The notes under the pieces are model-generated. The model saw nothing but the letters and a program-made list of their open reading frames with translations. It was not told the DNA's origin and did not search any database. The position numbers were made by a program, and so were the translations under genes. This document shows positions 1-10,330 of a stretch of 64,000 nt of DNA, piece by piece; the first letter of the stretch is position 1; the number at the start of each line of letters is the position of its first letter. The DNA lies in NCBI GenBank assembly GCA_917880885.1, contig OU862928.1:14093721-14157720 (forward strand). Reading direction: 5' to 3'. Source of the stretch: Limnephilus marmoratus (Eukaryota; Arthropoda; Insecta; Trichoptera; Limnephilidae).

Positions 1-125
1 ATTGAAAATGTAAAGCGACTGAACCGGTATAGGTTTTGGAAATACGCCGCCCGGGCACCCCCGCTAAGTAACCAAACATAGCGAACCACTTGGGGTGACC
101 TGTGGCAGGGGTGTTGGTTAGTAAG
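1..125 (-). repeat. SINE family B, 5'-proximal piece
   Basis: The block around 'gcgaaccacttggggtgacc' recurs near 7670, 47505 and 51135. Read on the minus strand it matches the 5' half of the family that is complete at about 47420-47898. The copy runs off the window edge, so its 3' hairpin tail is not seen. Confidence 0.6.
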
Positions 126-818
126 AAGTTTATGAACATTCAACATTGTTATATTGGCAACATTGTCATGTTTATCTCTGCTCAGTTGTCATACGGATTA
201 TCTGCACTTACTGGTTCTCAGGCAGGACTGGCTTTGAGATCCTCATTCCTTGACCAACCACAGGTGACTTCGGCCACCGTCCCTGTAGCTGGTTGACGCA
301 ATCGCATAGTCATAATTTACTATATTACAACATGTGAAGATTGTTAAATGGGCGCCCATCTGCGGCATCTATTACTGAAGATCATCAGCATATCCATTTA
401 AATTCCTGGATCAGCAGCGGAGTACCACATGGGAGCACATTATTTCTGTGGATGTAACCAGATCCAGCATCTGCGGACGCAGTCATCATAAGGCCTTCCG
501 ACTACATTTGGAGCCAAAGGTGCTCGCAGAGATGCGGCCCAAGATCACTGACCTTGGCCGCCATCAACGTAGTCGGCTGGCTGGCAACCGCCCTGGGACT
601 GGACGTCGCCGGGAAACCGCGGGACTGGAGACCTGTTCGTTGCTCCAGCCTGCCGTTTCAGCATAATATGTCAGCAGCGGAGGGAGCTGACCGCACATCT
701 GCGAAGGCAGCAGCATGGATCGCCTACATAATATGGCATCGCCCACACATCAACTCCTCAAGATTAAAAATGTTACTAACGCTCCTTACTATGCCCATTC
801 AGTATTCAGTATTCAGTC
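126..818. other. No gene recognised; moderately GC-rich stretch
   Basis: No convincing coding signal. Bases 440-760 are clearly richer in G+C than their surroundings and carry short overlapping open frames on both strands without recognisable motifs. This is probably an old unclassified repeat, but no second copy was found in the window. Confidence 0.3.
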
Positions 819-1000
819 TGGTCGGTGGTTGAGTGGGCATAGCGCTTGGGTCCTCACCCGTGGGTCGCGTGTTCGATTCCTCGGCTGGCTAAGTCCTCCA
901 TCACAACACAAGCAACATTTTCGGCTTTCTGTGATGGTAGTAGTAGATTTTCAAACATTGTTGGGTTATTCGTAACCCGGGAATGTTTGTCTTTCTTTTT
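819..1000 (+). repeat. tRNA-derived SINE (family C)
   Basis: The head has an A-box-like stretch (tggttgagtggg) and a B-box-like stretch (gtgttcgattcctc), followed by a short body with a small hairpin (gggttattcgtaaccc) and a T-rich end. A second copy lies at 50030-50222 and shares body and tail. The pol III promoter boxes are seen; activity is unknown. Confidence 0.65.
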
Positions 1001-1508
1001 TTAGATTTTTTAAAAATAGAATTTAATTAGATTAGCCCTGTTGTTATTTGTATAAAGTTGTTATTTGTATAAATATATATTAATTTAACTGTGTTAAAGC
1101 ACTATACTCTTTTAAATAACCTCTCCCTATACAAAGTGTTACACACAGCCATCTGCTTCAGGTCCACGCCTGAGATGCAAATTCTGTAGTAATAATCCCA
1201 CTTATCTAATGGTCTCCATTTTGTAATAATTTTTATAACATTTTGACCCTAAGATGAATTCTTCTATATAACATTGTTGCACCCAACGAGTTCTACATAA
1301 TATTTATAGATTTGACAAAAACAACAATACCACTATTTTGGTTAATTTAATTGGTTGCAACTGAGAATTTGCATCCATGGAAACTGTTAGTTGTGACCAA
1401 TTCTGACATCAGATAATACAATTCAATCCGGTTTAAGGGCGAGTTCATTCAATGCTAGTGTAAAAAGATCAAAATTTTTATGAATGCTTCGAATATTTAA
1501 GTGAAGGA
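1001..1508. other. No feature seen
   Basis: AT-rich sequence without recognisable motifs or copies elsewhere in the window. Confidence 0.3.
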
Positions 1509-1715
1509 CTAGCAGTTAAAAACCCGCTCCACAGGGCGGCTTTTGGTTGAGTTGGTGACCATTTTATAAATCCGATAGGAACTGGTTCCAAAAATAGTCG
1601 GATCAACTGGGATCCAGTGACAGCTAGTCACCGGGATAAAGTAACCGCGACAGGCGATGACGTCATATGTAATATATAGCCACGGGATACTATCATACAC
1701 AACTCTTACTATTGG
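1509..1715 (-). repeat. Dispersed repeat, inverted mate at 19590-19804
   Basis: The stretch holding 'tgacgtcatatgtaatatatagcc' and, at the other end, 'ctagcagttaaaaacccgct' is present in reverse complement near 19590-19804 with moderate divergence. It is a non-coding repeat about 210 bp long, family not recognised. It also carries 'acttggttccaaa'-like blocks shared by both copies. Confidence 0.55.
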
Positions 1716-2103
1716 CATCAATTTTTCCATATCCGGAGAGACATTCAAATTCTACAAATCCGTAGTACTTACACCCAGGGGGGCACGTTCTCATGCGACC
1801 TGCTGACGTAAGTGGCGCCATCCTTTGACGAATTCTCGAATTTGAAACCGAATAACAAAAGTAGCTTTTTTAGCGTTTTAATACTATAGATGGCCGCCCT
1901 CCCGTTTGCATCTATTTGTGAATCGAGTATGTACGACAGACGCAAGGCTATTAATATTGTTTGATTGATGATGATTGTTATCTATTTAAGAGGGTCCATT
2001 TCTGATAGCGAGTTATTACATTCGTCACATTTGTCACTCACTCGTCACCGCTTAGACAAATATCTTCCAAAATTTTGAAAGATGAGTCTATTCTGGAATA
2101 AAT

Positions 2104-2435
2104 GTGGAATCCCCAATTGAGGTAAGTTGTGAGGCTGAAGGTAGTGGGGAGGGGAAGAAGATGGGGAAGAGGAAGGCGGGGAAGTATCTGGCTATTCAGA
2201 TCTGGTCAGCAAACACGGCTAAGGCTATTTCAAAAAACGTTTCAATTTCGAATGGTGGTTTTACCAGGTATCTTCCACTCTGGAACGTGCCGCAAATATA
2301 ATATACATTATTTTAAATGAATTAATTGTGAAATAACACAAACTAATAAAACAAAATTTATTTGCCCACGCCGGGATTCAATCCCGCGACCTTTGGATTG
2401 TGAGTCAAGAGCCTTACCCCTAAGTCACGCAGGTC
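2104..2435 (-). repeat. tRNA-derived SINE (family A), 3'-truncated
   Basis: Read on the minus strand, a tRNA-like head (from 2435, with B box near 2370) is followed by the family body containing 'cagatctgaatagccag'. The copy stops at the 'ccccaattg' block, so the usual 3' end (ctccagacgggagcagttg plus poly(A)) is missing. The same family is full length at 13336-13753. Confidence 0.75.
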
Positions 2436-2754
2436 ATCAAAGATTGTAGGGAAACTGTCAACGGTCAACGGTCCAAGGGAACCTTTTTGCACCTCGCGGG
2501 TGTAAACTGTGCGATCTAAAGCTTAAGTTTAGACTTACGGAATTCAACTTATTCAAATAATGAGTTAGTGAAGAAAATAAATTAGGAGTGTAAATTAATT
2601 ATGGGATTTAAATATATTTTTGAGAAGTAATTGTACAATTTTTTTATTTATTTTTGGATAAAATTTGTCTGTTGTATTACAATTATAAACAACTGTCGAG
2701 CGGAAAGGCTGTTGACTTGCAAATGAATTTTATTTAATTAATTTCTGGTATTTC

Positions 2755-3025
2755 AGATACTCTCAATATCGCCCTGGTGTGAAACCACCATTCAGAATTG
2801 AAAGGATGCTTGAAATGGCTTTAGCCGGGATAAGTGACCAGATCTGAATATCCAGATACTTCCCAATCTTCCTCTCCCCCATCTTCTTCCTACCCCACCA
2901 CCTTCGCCCATATAACATACCCAAATTGGAGATCCAATTTGGGTATGTTATATGGGCGAAGGTGGTGGGGAGAATCCAGATGATTGGGAGCAGTTGGGAC
3001 TCTTGTGCGACATACGCATAAAACA
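2755..3025 (+). repeat. SINE family A, 5'-truncated, carrying an internal hairpin
   Basis: Starts within the family body ('tatcgccctggtgt'), runs through the 'ccagatctgaatatcc' block and ends with 'gggagcagttgggactcttgtgcg'. The tRNA-like head is missing. Between the pyrimidine-rich block and the tail the normal sequence is replaced by a perfect inverted duplication (2893-2970). Confidence 0.7.
2893..2970. repeat. Perfect 38-bp inverted repeat with 2-nt spacer
   Basis: Bases 2893-2930 are exactly complementary to 2933-2970, leaving 'ga' as spacer. The left arm is normal SINE family A sequence; the right arm is its reverse complement, replacing the expected continuation. Confidence 0.95.
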
Positions 3026-4254
3026 AACTTTAGTCACTTTCTGTTTTACAAATTTAATTTAAAAGGGCCAAAATTGACACTATTTTGGATCCATTGTGTT
3101 AAGATATTTAAATTGTAACAGTTTTAACATGTTACCCCGATTATTTAATGTTGACTCGCATTTGGGATCCTAGCACACTTTGGTTTCTTGCGTTGCTGAC
3201 ACTGGAGATGGTGGCGACGCCTAGCGGGGAACGGAAGGAAACGGATTTCACGGGAGGAAGATGGTGATTGGAATTTTGCTCCGGCCGACATTGTGGAGGC
3301 GTTAGTTATTTTTACCGATACTGGTTTCCTTAGATGTAAAGCTGAGGAATTAATTTAAGATGGTCATGTTCTTCTGACAGACCTGGCGCCCGACTATCCC
3401 GAAGTTACTCTCATGAATAAGGTTAGTGCTCGTTGTTTCAAGCAAATGTCACATGTCACAGGTTATAATTATTTCTCATGTAAATTCACTAGTTTCATTA
3501 TTCAAGAGTTTCCTCCTCAAGGATCCTTGGACCACTACCTGAGTATTATTAATTTAATTATTATAAGAGTCTCTAATTTAGCAAACTGCACAATTCATGT
3601 GATTACCCAATAAATTGATAATTTGGTTGAAGAATTATTGGTTTCATTTCTGATATAAATTAGCAAATAGAAATAGCTAAAACCCGTAAGTTACAAAATG
3701 TATACGTATATATAATGATAGATAGTGAGAGTATACGAATACAAATTTTTTTTTACCGCATCGCCTTAAAATTCCGAAGTTCAGCGCTCAGAAAAATACA
3801 GTTACTCATTTTAGCGTTTATTTAACCCTTCAAGCCCAACACATTTTAACAGAGGTAATTTTTTTACGCTTTACAATAAAATACAAATAAATATATTATT
3901 TCTGAACCTTTAGGAATACTTAAAACTTTCAAATTATAGAATTCGAATTAAAAATATAATTAAAATTTTCCTTGCAATAATTAAGTTTTAAAAATGGTTC
4001 ACCTTATGTTTTTTTCCAACTAAAATGCTGATAACGAAAAAAAAGTTAAAACATATTTACATTTTATTAGAAACATTTAAATTTCCTCACTGTTTTGTCG
4101 TTCCATTTAAAAATAATAATATTTAAATTTCCAAAGTTTCATAAATTTATTGTTTTCATAAAGGTCTATATTTCTTTCAAGTGTGGTGTTTTTTTCTTTC
4201 TAACACCGTTTATATCATGTCTCTCACTTTGACAGTAAGGGAGACATAAAAATG
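3026..4254. other. No gene recognised
   Basis: AT-rich, with a short G-rich patch at 3190-3330 that gives only broken frames. Several homopolymer runs. No family assigned. Confidence 0.3.
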
Positions 4255-4261
4255 CGCGACA

Positions 4262-5368
4262 ATGCTTTCGAGACTATTTGAAAAAATCTTATTCGCACTA
4301 GTCAAAGAGAAACTATTTACCCTTGATAACCAATTCGGCTTCAAGAGCGCCTCATCAACCGATATGGCCATTTATGGAGTAAAACAAACAATAGCCTACT
4401 ACAAAAAAAGAAAAACCACAGTCTATGGGTGTTTTCTTGACTTAAGCAAGGCGTTTGATCGTGTTTCCCATCAATTATTATGGGAAAAACTCATAAAGCG
4501 AGATGTTCCAGCAGCAGTGGTCAATATGCTGGCTATTTGGTACGGACAACAGGAAAATCACATTCAATGGGCAGGAGCTTCTTCAAGACCTTTATTCCTT
4601 AAGAGCGGAGTCAGGCAAGGGGGAAATATGTCTCCAACTCTATTTAATGTGTACATTAACGACCTCTTACAAGAGTTGAACGATACACGAATCGGTTGTC
4701 ATATCTGTGGACAAGGAAGTAACAACATTAATTACGCCGATGACATGGTGCTGCTTGCACCTTCGATTAAAGCGATGAGACGACTTGTGCAAATATGCGA
4801 AGAGTACGCAAACTCTCATAACCTGTTGTACAATTCTAAAAAGTCAGTCATCGTCGCTTTCAAACACAATAAGGAGCCATCACATATTCCTCCAATATAT
4901 CTAGAAGGAAATGAACTGCTTGTGGCCTCACAGGTTAAGTATCTGGGACATATCCTAACCGAAGACATGAAGGATATAGAAGATATGGAACGACAAAGAA
5001 GAGCAATTAACATACGGGCCGGAACGCTCTCAAGGCGGTTCTACCACTGCAGCGAAAATGTCAGAAAATTACTATTCAAGACATACTGTACTGCCCTGTA
5101 CACGTCTGAATTGTGGACACAATACCCAGCAGCGCAATGGGACAAACTGAGGGTGTGCTACAATAATGCATATAGGCAACTTATGCAACTACCGAGGTTC
5201 TGCAGTGCCTCCACGATGTTCACCGAGGGGAGGGTGCACTCATTCTCAGCCTTACTTCGCCACCGACTAGCCAGCTTCTGGAGCAGGATACGGACTTATA
5301 CTATATACTATTACTACGAACCAATATCATTGTTGTGGCTGCATCCGAGTGGCTCAGTTCCCCATTAA
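4262..5368 (+). pseudogene. Non-LTR retrotransposon reverse transcriptase, 5'-truncated
   Basis: This 368-residue frame begins inside the reverse transcriptase, at a motif near the fingers (DNQFGFK), so the endonuclease and any ORF1 are absent. The catalytic blocks are intact: block A FLDLSKAFDRV around residue 59, block B SGVRQGGNMSP around 117, block C YADDMVLL around 159, and VKYLGHIL around 224. The thumb follows, but after 'SFWSRI' the frame drifts into unrelated residues, so the C-terminus is frame-shifted or replaced. The element would copy its RNA at a nicked target. It belongs to the Jockey superfamily in the broad sense; the clade is unresolved. A dead 5'-truncated copy is the natural reading. 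Confidence 0.8.
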
Positions 5369-5648
5369 ATGAGCGATGGATGCAGATGATGAGGCGACCT
5401 CCTTGATGGACGATCCCAAAATATCTTTTTATCTTTTTATTTTTAATTCTGTCTGCTTATAATTTATTTTAATATTATGCCTATTTTTTGTTTTTTGTAT
5501 TTTTCATTTTATGTTTTAATTAGGTACATACCTAATATTTAAACATTTTTTTCTTCTTTTATAGTTGTTTATGTAATATGGCAGACTGGGATTGCACTAC
5601 CCTCCCAGTCCTGCTGGAATAAAAACTTAAATAAATAAATAAATAAAG
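5369..5648 (+). repeat. 3' UTR and (TAAA)n tail of the 4.3-kb LINE
   Basis: Non-coding AT-rich sequence following the reverse transcriptase, ending in 'taaataaataaataaataaag' at about 5628-5648, a typical LINE 3' end. It marks the 3' border of the element. Confidence 0.65.
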
Positions 5649-5694
5649 ATTTCTATGAGACCTGTAAGAGTTGTTCCGAATACCGAACAAATAG

Positions 5695-5950
5695 GCTTTT
5701 TTTTACATGTGCTCCACACAGGAGGCCCTGAGGAAAATAAATATCCCTCAGGGCCTATGTCATCTTTAGGGATGGTGTGGAGGGTTTTTTTAGTGAAAGG
5801 AAGAAGAGGACAGTTCTGGGAAGGAAGAGGGTTTAAGGGGTAGGAATCTGCGATTTAGTGTGTCCTGGTCATCCGCCTCTAAGACCTAGACAAACCTCAC
5901 CTCATGAACCCGGGAACCCCTGCTAAATCACCAAACGGCTTGACGGGTTA
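5695..5950 (-). repeat. SINE family B copy, 5'-truncated
   Basis: The minus-strand end carries the family hairpin (ggccctgagg ... ccctcagggcc) followed by a T-run on the plus strand (poly(A) on the minus strand). It continues into the pyrimidine-rich block and the 'cccctgctaaatcacc' block, then breaks off near 5945. Confidence 0.7.
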
Positions 5951-6059
5951 AGGCAAGTTGTCGGATTGCGTTCGTAAAAAACTATTTACAGTCATTCAGC
6001 TTCATAATTCATAAGCTTCATATATAAAACTATACGAACATAGCACAAAATGAAATGTC

Positions 6060-6425
6060 GGCCGGCATGGTCTAGAGGTAAGACTCTTGACTCGCAATCC
6101 GAAGTTCGCGTGATCGAATCCCGGCGAGGGCAAATAATTTATTCCGATTAATTTGTGTTATTTCACAATTAATTAATTAAAAATAATATATCGTTTAATT
6201 GCGACAAGTTACAGAGTGGAAGGTAGTTGCATGAAATGGTTTTAGCCGTATTTTATATCCAGATCTGAATAGCCAGGTACGTCCCTAACTTCCTCCTCCT
6301 CATCCACTTCCCCCCCATTACCTTCAGCCTCACAACATACCCCAATTGGGGATGCCGTAGTCTCACTGGCTCCAGACGGGAGCAGTTGGTGCTCTTGTGA
6401 GATATTCACATAACAAAAAATAAAG
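6060..6425 (+). repeat. SINE family A copy with tRNA-like head
   Basis: The tRNA-like head starts at about 6060 (A box 'tggtctagaggta', B box 'tgatcgaatccc'), then the AT-rich linker, body and 3' end 'ctccagacgggagcagttgg' with an A-rich tail. Part of the body is deleted compared with the 13336-13753 copy. Not a tRNA gene, because the head is continuous with SINE body and tail. Confidence 0.75.
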
Positions 6426-6711
6426 AAAACCGTAAATAACGGTAATAAACCTCTGAAAGTTGTCGAGAACGACGTCATGATTCGATTAACCAATCATGGG
6501 CTGCTTACATTAGGCCTCTTTTAAAAAAACTATAATTTTGAATGAAAATATTAAAGTGATACATTTTTAGATAGGATAATCCTATTCAGAAAAAAAGTTG
6601 TGTCCAGTTAGTAAAATTATTGGACAACCCGAGTATCACATCGCAGGCGATGGTGATAAAAATATTAGAAAATTCATTGGATATTGATCATCCAAAAGCC
6701 ACAATACTCCA

Positions 6712-7152
6712 CATTCAGACTACTGCTCTACGATGTTATATTTGGCCAATGAAGGAAATTTGAACAAACTAGAAGTTATACAGAACAAAGCTATGAGATG
6801 TATACTGGGGAAAGGCAAATACGCAAGGATTAATCAAATGAGAGAGGAGCTAAATTGGATTCCAATAAAAAAGAGACTGCTTTTTAATGTTTTAATTTGT
6901 GTGCATAAAATAATGAAAAACCAAATGCCAAAATTCTTTAAGGATGAAATTGTTTTTAATAGAGACGCTCATAATTACGAATCAAGAAACATAAACAGAG
7001 TTCAATTGCCACAAATGAAGAAATCAAAATCACAGAATGGCCTAATGTACAGAGGACTAAAGATGTTTGATGAAATGCCTGAAAGTATGAAGAATGAAGA
7101 AAGAATGAATGTATTTAAAAAGAAATGTTGTACTTACTGTAAAAATATTTAA
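6712..7152 (+). pseudogene. Non-LTR reverse transcriptase C-terminal fragment
   Basis: The open frame (ATG 6733, but homology extends upstream to 'HSDYCSTMLYL' at about 6712) matches the thumb and C-terminal region of Jockey-superfamily reverse transcriptases. Landmarks are LEVIQNKAMRCIL, ELNWIPIKKRL and a final YRGLKMFDEMPESMK block. Catalytic blocks are absent, so this is a severely 5'-truncated copy. A short 3' UTR ends in an A-rich tail at about 7223-7240. The same kind of element is represented at 58589-58936 on the opposite strand, where 'RAMRMILRRNRF' is equivalent. Confidence 0.8.
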
Positions 7153-7299
7153 ATTTATCAAATAAAATGATGCATTGTGCTTATTAGTTGATATTCATGT
7201 AGTATAAACTAACTCAATAAATGAAAAAAAAGAAAAAAAGGCCCTACTAATACTACTTGGCAATGTATTAGGAGATATATGTATATATATTTTTATATT

Positions 7300-7755
7300 A
7301 GCTCCACACAGGAAACCCTGAGGAAAACAATTCCCCTTAGAGCCTATATCATCTTGGTGGATTCTGGGTGGAAGGTTTTTTTAAGGAAAGGAAGGAGAGG
7401 AAGTTCTGGGAAGGAAATAGGTATGAAGAATGGGTAGGAATCTGAGGGTCAGTGTATCTAGGCACAACGGACTTATGAATCCATTCCACCAACCGCGGTG
7501 CAAGGCGATAGGTCGAGAGATTCCGGCTGGAGAGGATAAAAGATCTTCCACAATCAGTCTCTTTAAATCCCGCACACCACGCAGCAGTCAGACGCATTGG
7601 CCGCCAATACCTGGACAAACCTCAACCCATGAACACCGGGCATCCCTGCTAAGTCACCAAATATAGCGAACCACTTGGGGTGACCTAAGGCCGAGGTGTT
7701 GCTTATTCAATGAATGGTTTGCGGGCCGGCGGTTCCCATACCCGCCTACCAAATT
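7300..7755 (-). repeat. SINE family B, near full length
   Basis: On the minus strand it runs from about 7755 to the tail at about 7300: GC-rich 5' end, 'ccaagtggttcgc' block, middle block with 'ggtgcaaggcgat' (reverse), pyrimidine-rich block and the terminal hairpin. About 455 bp, similar in length to the 47420-47898 copy. Confidence 0.75.
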
Positions 7756-8136
7756 GATGTTTATGGATTACCAAAAAAACTTTGTAGAAAAACTCCGCAG
7801 AGCCCCGAGGTTTGAATATCCACCATTTATGCATCCAAAAATATAACTACATAACTCTATATCATCGCACAGTTCAGTGTTCAGCGTTCAGCGCTCCTTC
7901 AGTTCGGTGACAAGCCCGGTATATCAGCCAGTCCGTATCCTTGCTATTCGTATGTACGACATTCCTCGCTCCAATTTAAGCGGCCTAAATCTGCCGCTCA
8001 AGCTTTGCTAAGCCGTAGAATACTTCATATTTTAGACGCCGCGCCGAGGCGCTAGCAGTCAAATCAGACATTTACGTTAATAATATTTGAATACTTCCCA
8101 CTGAAAATTACGTAAATTGCTTAATTTTACAAGTGT
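7756..8136. other. No gene recognised
   Basis: Contains short direct repeats of 'cagttcagtgttcagcgttcagcgc' type near 7869-7895 and ordinary AT-rich sequence. No coding signal. Confidence 0.3.
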
Positions 8137-8264
8137 GGACTTTTTTTTTTTTTACATTAACTCCACACAGGAGGCCCTGAGGAAAATAATTTCCCTCAGG
8201 GCCTATGTCATCTGGGATGCTGTGTGGAGGGTCTTTTTGAGGAGAGGAAGGAATGAACATTGGT
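8137..8264 (-). repeat. 3' UTR of minus-strand LINE, with hairpin and poly(A)
   Basis: On the minus strand this follows the reverse transcriptase stop: a pyrimidine-rich block, 'ccctccacacagcatccc', a hairpin pairing ggccctgagg with cctcagggcc, 'tgtgtggag' and then poly(A) (a T-run at 8137-8152 on the plus strand). This tail is shared with every SINE family B copy in the window. Confidence 0.8.
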
Positions 8265-9905
8265 CTAGAAGAGACCCATGTTGTAGGAAGGAGGAAACAC
8301 AGAGGCCGGCAAATAATTCCACAGCCGAGCTGTTGAACACAAGAACGAGTCGAAGAAACGACCCGTTCTCATGTGACAAATGTCAACTGTGTACAAATGT
8401 TGGGCACGCGTTTGGCGTGTTTCCCGACTATGCACCGGTGCCGAAGGGATCAATGATGCTAGTTCCTCGGAGCATCTTCCATTGTAATACCGGTAGAACA
8501 AGGATAGCATTCCCACCCGACGCCTGTGCTCTAAAGATTGCAATCCGTCTGTTAAGATGGGAGAATCTATCAAACGGACCGCCCGTTTCTGCACAGAGTC
8601 GAGGGTATTTTTCAGGTATTTTGGAGCTCCAGACCAGAGGTGGCTGCCAAATTTGTACAGGGTTAGCAGTTGTGTACTATTAAAGTATCTGCGGGCCCTG
8701 TACAGTACGCCCAGTTTTTGGGAGGCTAACTTTACTCTGGCTTCGATGGAGCCCCCATACCTGAGCTGGTCACTTAGGGTTACACCAAGCATATCAATGG
8801 AGGGCCTGATCGGAAGATTGCTTCCCTTGAAAGAGACTAGATTTTCATTGCGATCCCTTTTAGACGTAATCAGACAAGATTGGGTCTTTGAAACATTAAA
8901 TTCAACGAGATTATTTTTACCCCAAGAGAAAACGCTCTCGAGGTAACCGTCCATTCTTTGCTTCAAAGCCTTACGAGCTGTTGGAGTTTGTGAGCGCTTT
9001 GGGGGCTTGTCAAACAAAAAGCTATCATGGACTGTACTGTCATCCGCGTAACAATGAATTGGTGCACATGACAAAAGGTCGTTGATGTGCAACAATAACA
9101 GAGTCGGAGACAGAACCGATCCCTGCGGGACGCCAGCATTTATCGAGTGTGAGGAAGAGGTGAAACCATCGACTACCGTCTGAATCGATCTCTCCCTCAA
9201 GAAGTCGACAATCCACGTACACAAGGATGCGGGAAGTCCGTAAGAATGCAGTTTGTTGACAAGTCCTCGGTGCCAAACCCGGTCAAAGGCCTTGGATATG
9301 TCCAGTGCAACCGTTTGGGTCTCACCGAAACGTTCCAGGCATCGCCCCCAAACATGCGTCACATACGCGAGAAGATCACCGCACGAGCGGTTCCGCCGGA
9401 ATCCGTATTGACGGTCGTTAATAATTTTATTCTTCTCGAGGTATGTGAGCAGTTTGTCGTTGATCACACGTTCCATCACCTTAGACAGAACTGATGTGAT
9501 CGCTATGGGGCGGTAGTTGGCCGGGTTGGAGCGGTCACCCTTCTTTGGAATAGGATGGATAACCGCTTTTTTTCAACCAGAGGGCACAGAGCCAGTCTTC
9601 AGGGACAGTTTAAAAAGCTTCGTCAAAATTGGAGCTATTTCTGCAGCGCACCTTTGCAGTACCAGGGCAGGTATTCCGTCAGGCACACTAGCTTTATTAA
9701 CATCAAGCCCTCGTAAAACATGGAGTACTTCCCGATGCCGGATCCTCAGCTTTTTCATACGAAAACCGCAGTGAGGAACCGACGTCGGGACAGCACCTTG
9801 GTCATTGAGGGTTGAGTTATCCGCAAACATTTTACCTATTATATTCATCGAGCCATCAGAAATGACGATGTTATAAATTGAAATAAATCGATCAAAAATA
9901 GTCTG
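8265..9905 (-). pseudogene. Jockey-like LINE reverse transcriptase, one in-frame stop
   Basis: One continuous minus-strand frame runs from about 9905 to 8265, broken only by TGA at 9573-9575, where related enzymes have Trp (SVPSG-W-KK). Upstream is the linker with DVNKASVPDGIPALVL. Downstream are block A ALDISKAFDRVWH, block B AGVPQGSVLSP, block C HCYADDSTV and LGVTLSD, then a long thumb ending in PASVFPPSYNMGLF. The endonuclease half and ORF1 are missing, so the copy is 5'-truncated as well. Its 3' UTR supplies the hairpin found on SINE family B, which makes this family the likely partner that mobilises that SINE. Confidence 0.85.
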
Positions 9906-10164
9906 TTAAGGGAGTTAAGTTTCAACGTCAGGACAGTTTATTCAGCGATTAATTTCATTAAAAGTGCCCTTACTCTAGCAAAACAAATACTCATTAAAAT
10001 TAGTGTACTCGCATGAACTCGTAGCACCATACTGATTGAAGTGGGAAACTTTATCAATAATTAACTCACAAATTAAAACCACCTAAAAATAAACTGCCGT
10101 CGTTTTTTGAAAGATCGCGATCACAATATCGCGATTTCGATGCAGGCAGTAGAGAGCAGAGATA
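9906..10164. other. No feature seen
   Basis: AT-rich spacer between two minus-strand LINE copies. No motif recognised. Confidence 0.3.
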
Positions 10165-10330
10165 TTTTTTTTATTTTTTTTTATTATAACGACTAGGTAT
10201 ATAGAAAAAATTTTTACATACAAAATGTAATGTGAAATTAAGTATAAAATATTGTATTTTTTAGTCCTCCTCACTAGGGGGTCCTGTGCTGAGGCGGACT
10301 AAAGTTATTTAAATATAGTTCATTTGTCTT
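10165..10330 (-). repeat. 3' UTR and A-rich tail of minus-strand LINE
   Basis: Follows the stop of the 10.3-11.9 kb reverse transcriptase. It contains a short inverted repeat around 10264-10300 (agtcctcctcactaggg / tgaggcggact) and ends in an A-rich tail on the minus strand at about 10165-10187. Confidence 0.6.

Noticed and set aside
6060..6135. Possible tRNA gene (A and B boxes; likewise near 2370-2435, 13336-13405, 819-890)
   Set aside because: Each is continuous with a repeated body and A-rich tail shared among copies, so they are SINE heads, and the acceptor stems do not pair.
8117..8683. 188-codon plus-strand frame
   Set aside because: Antisense shadow of the minus-strand LINE RT and its 3' UTR.
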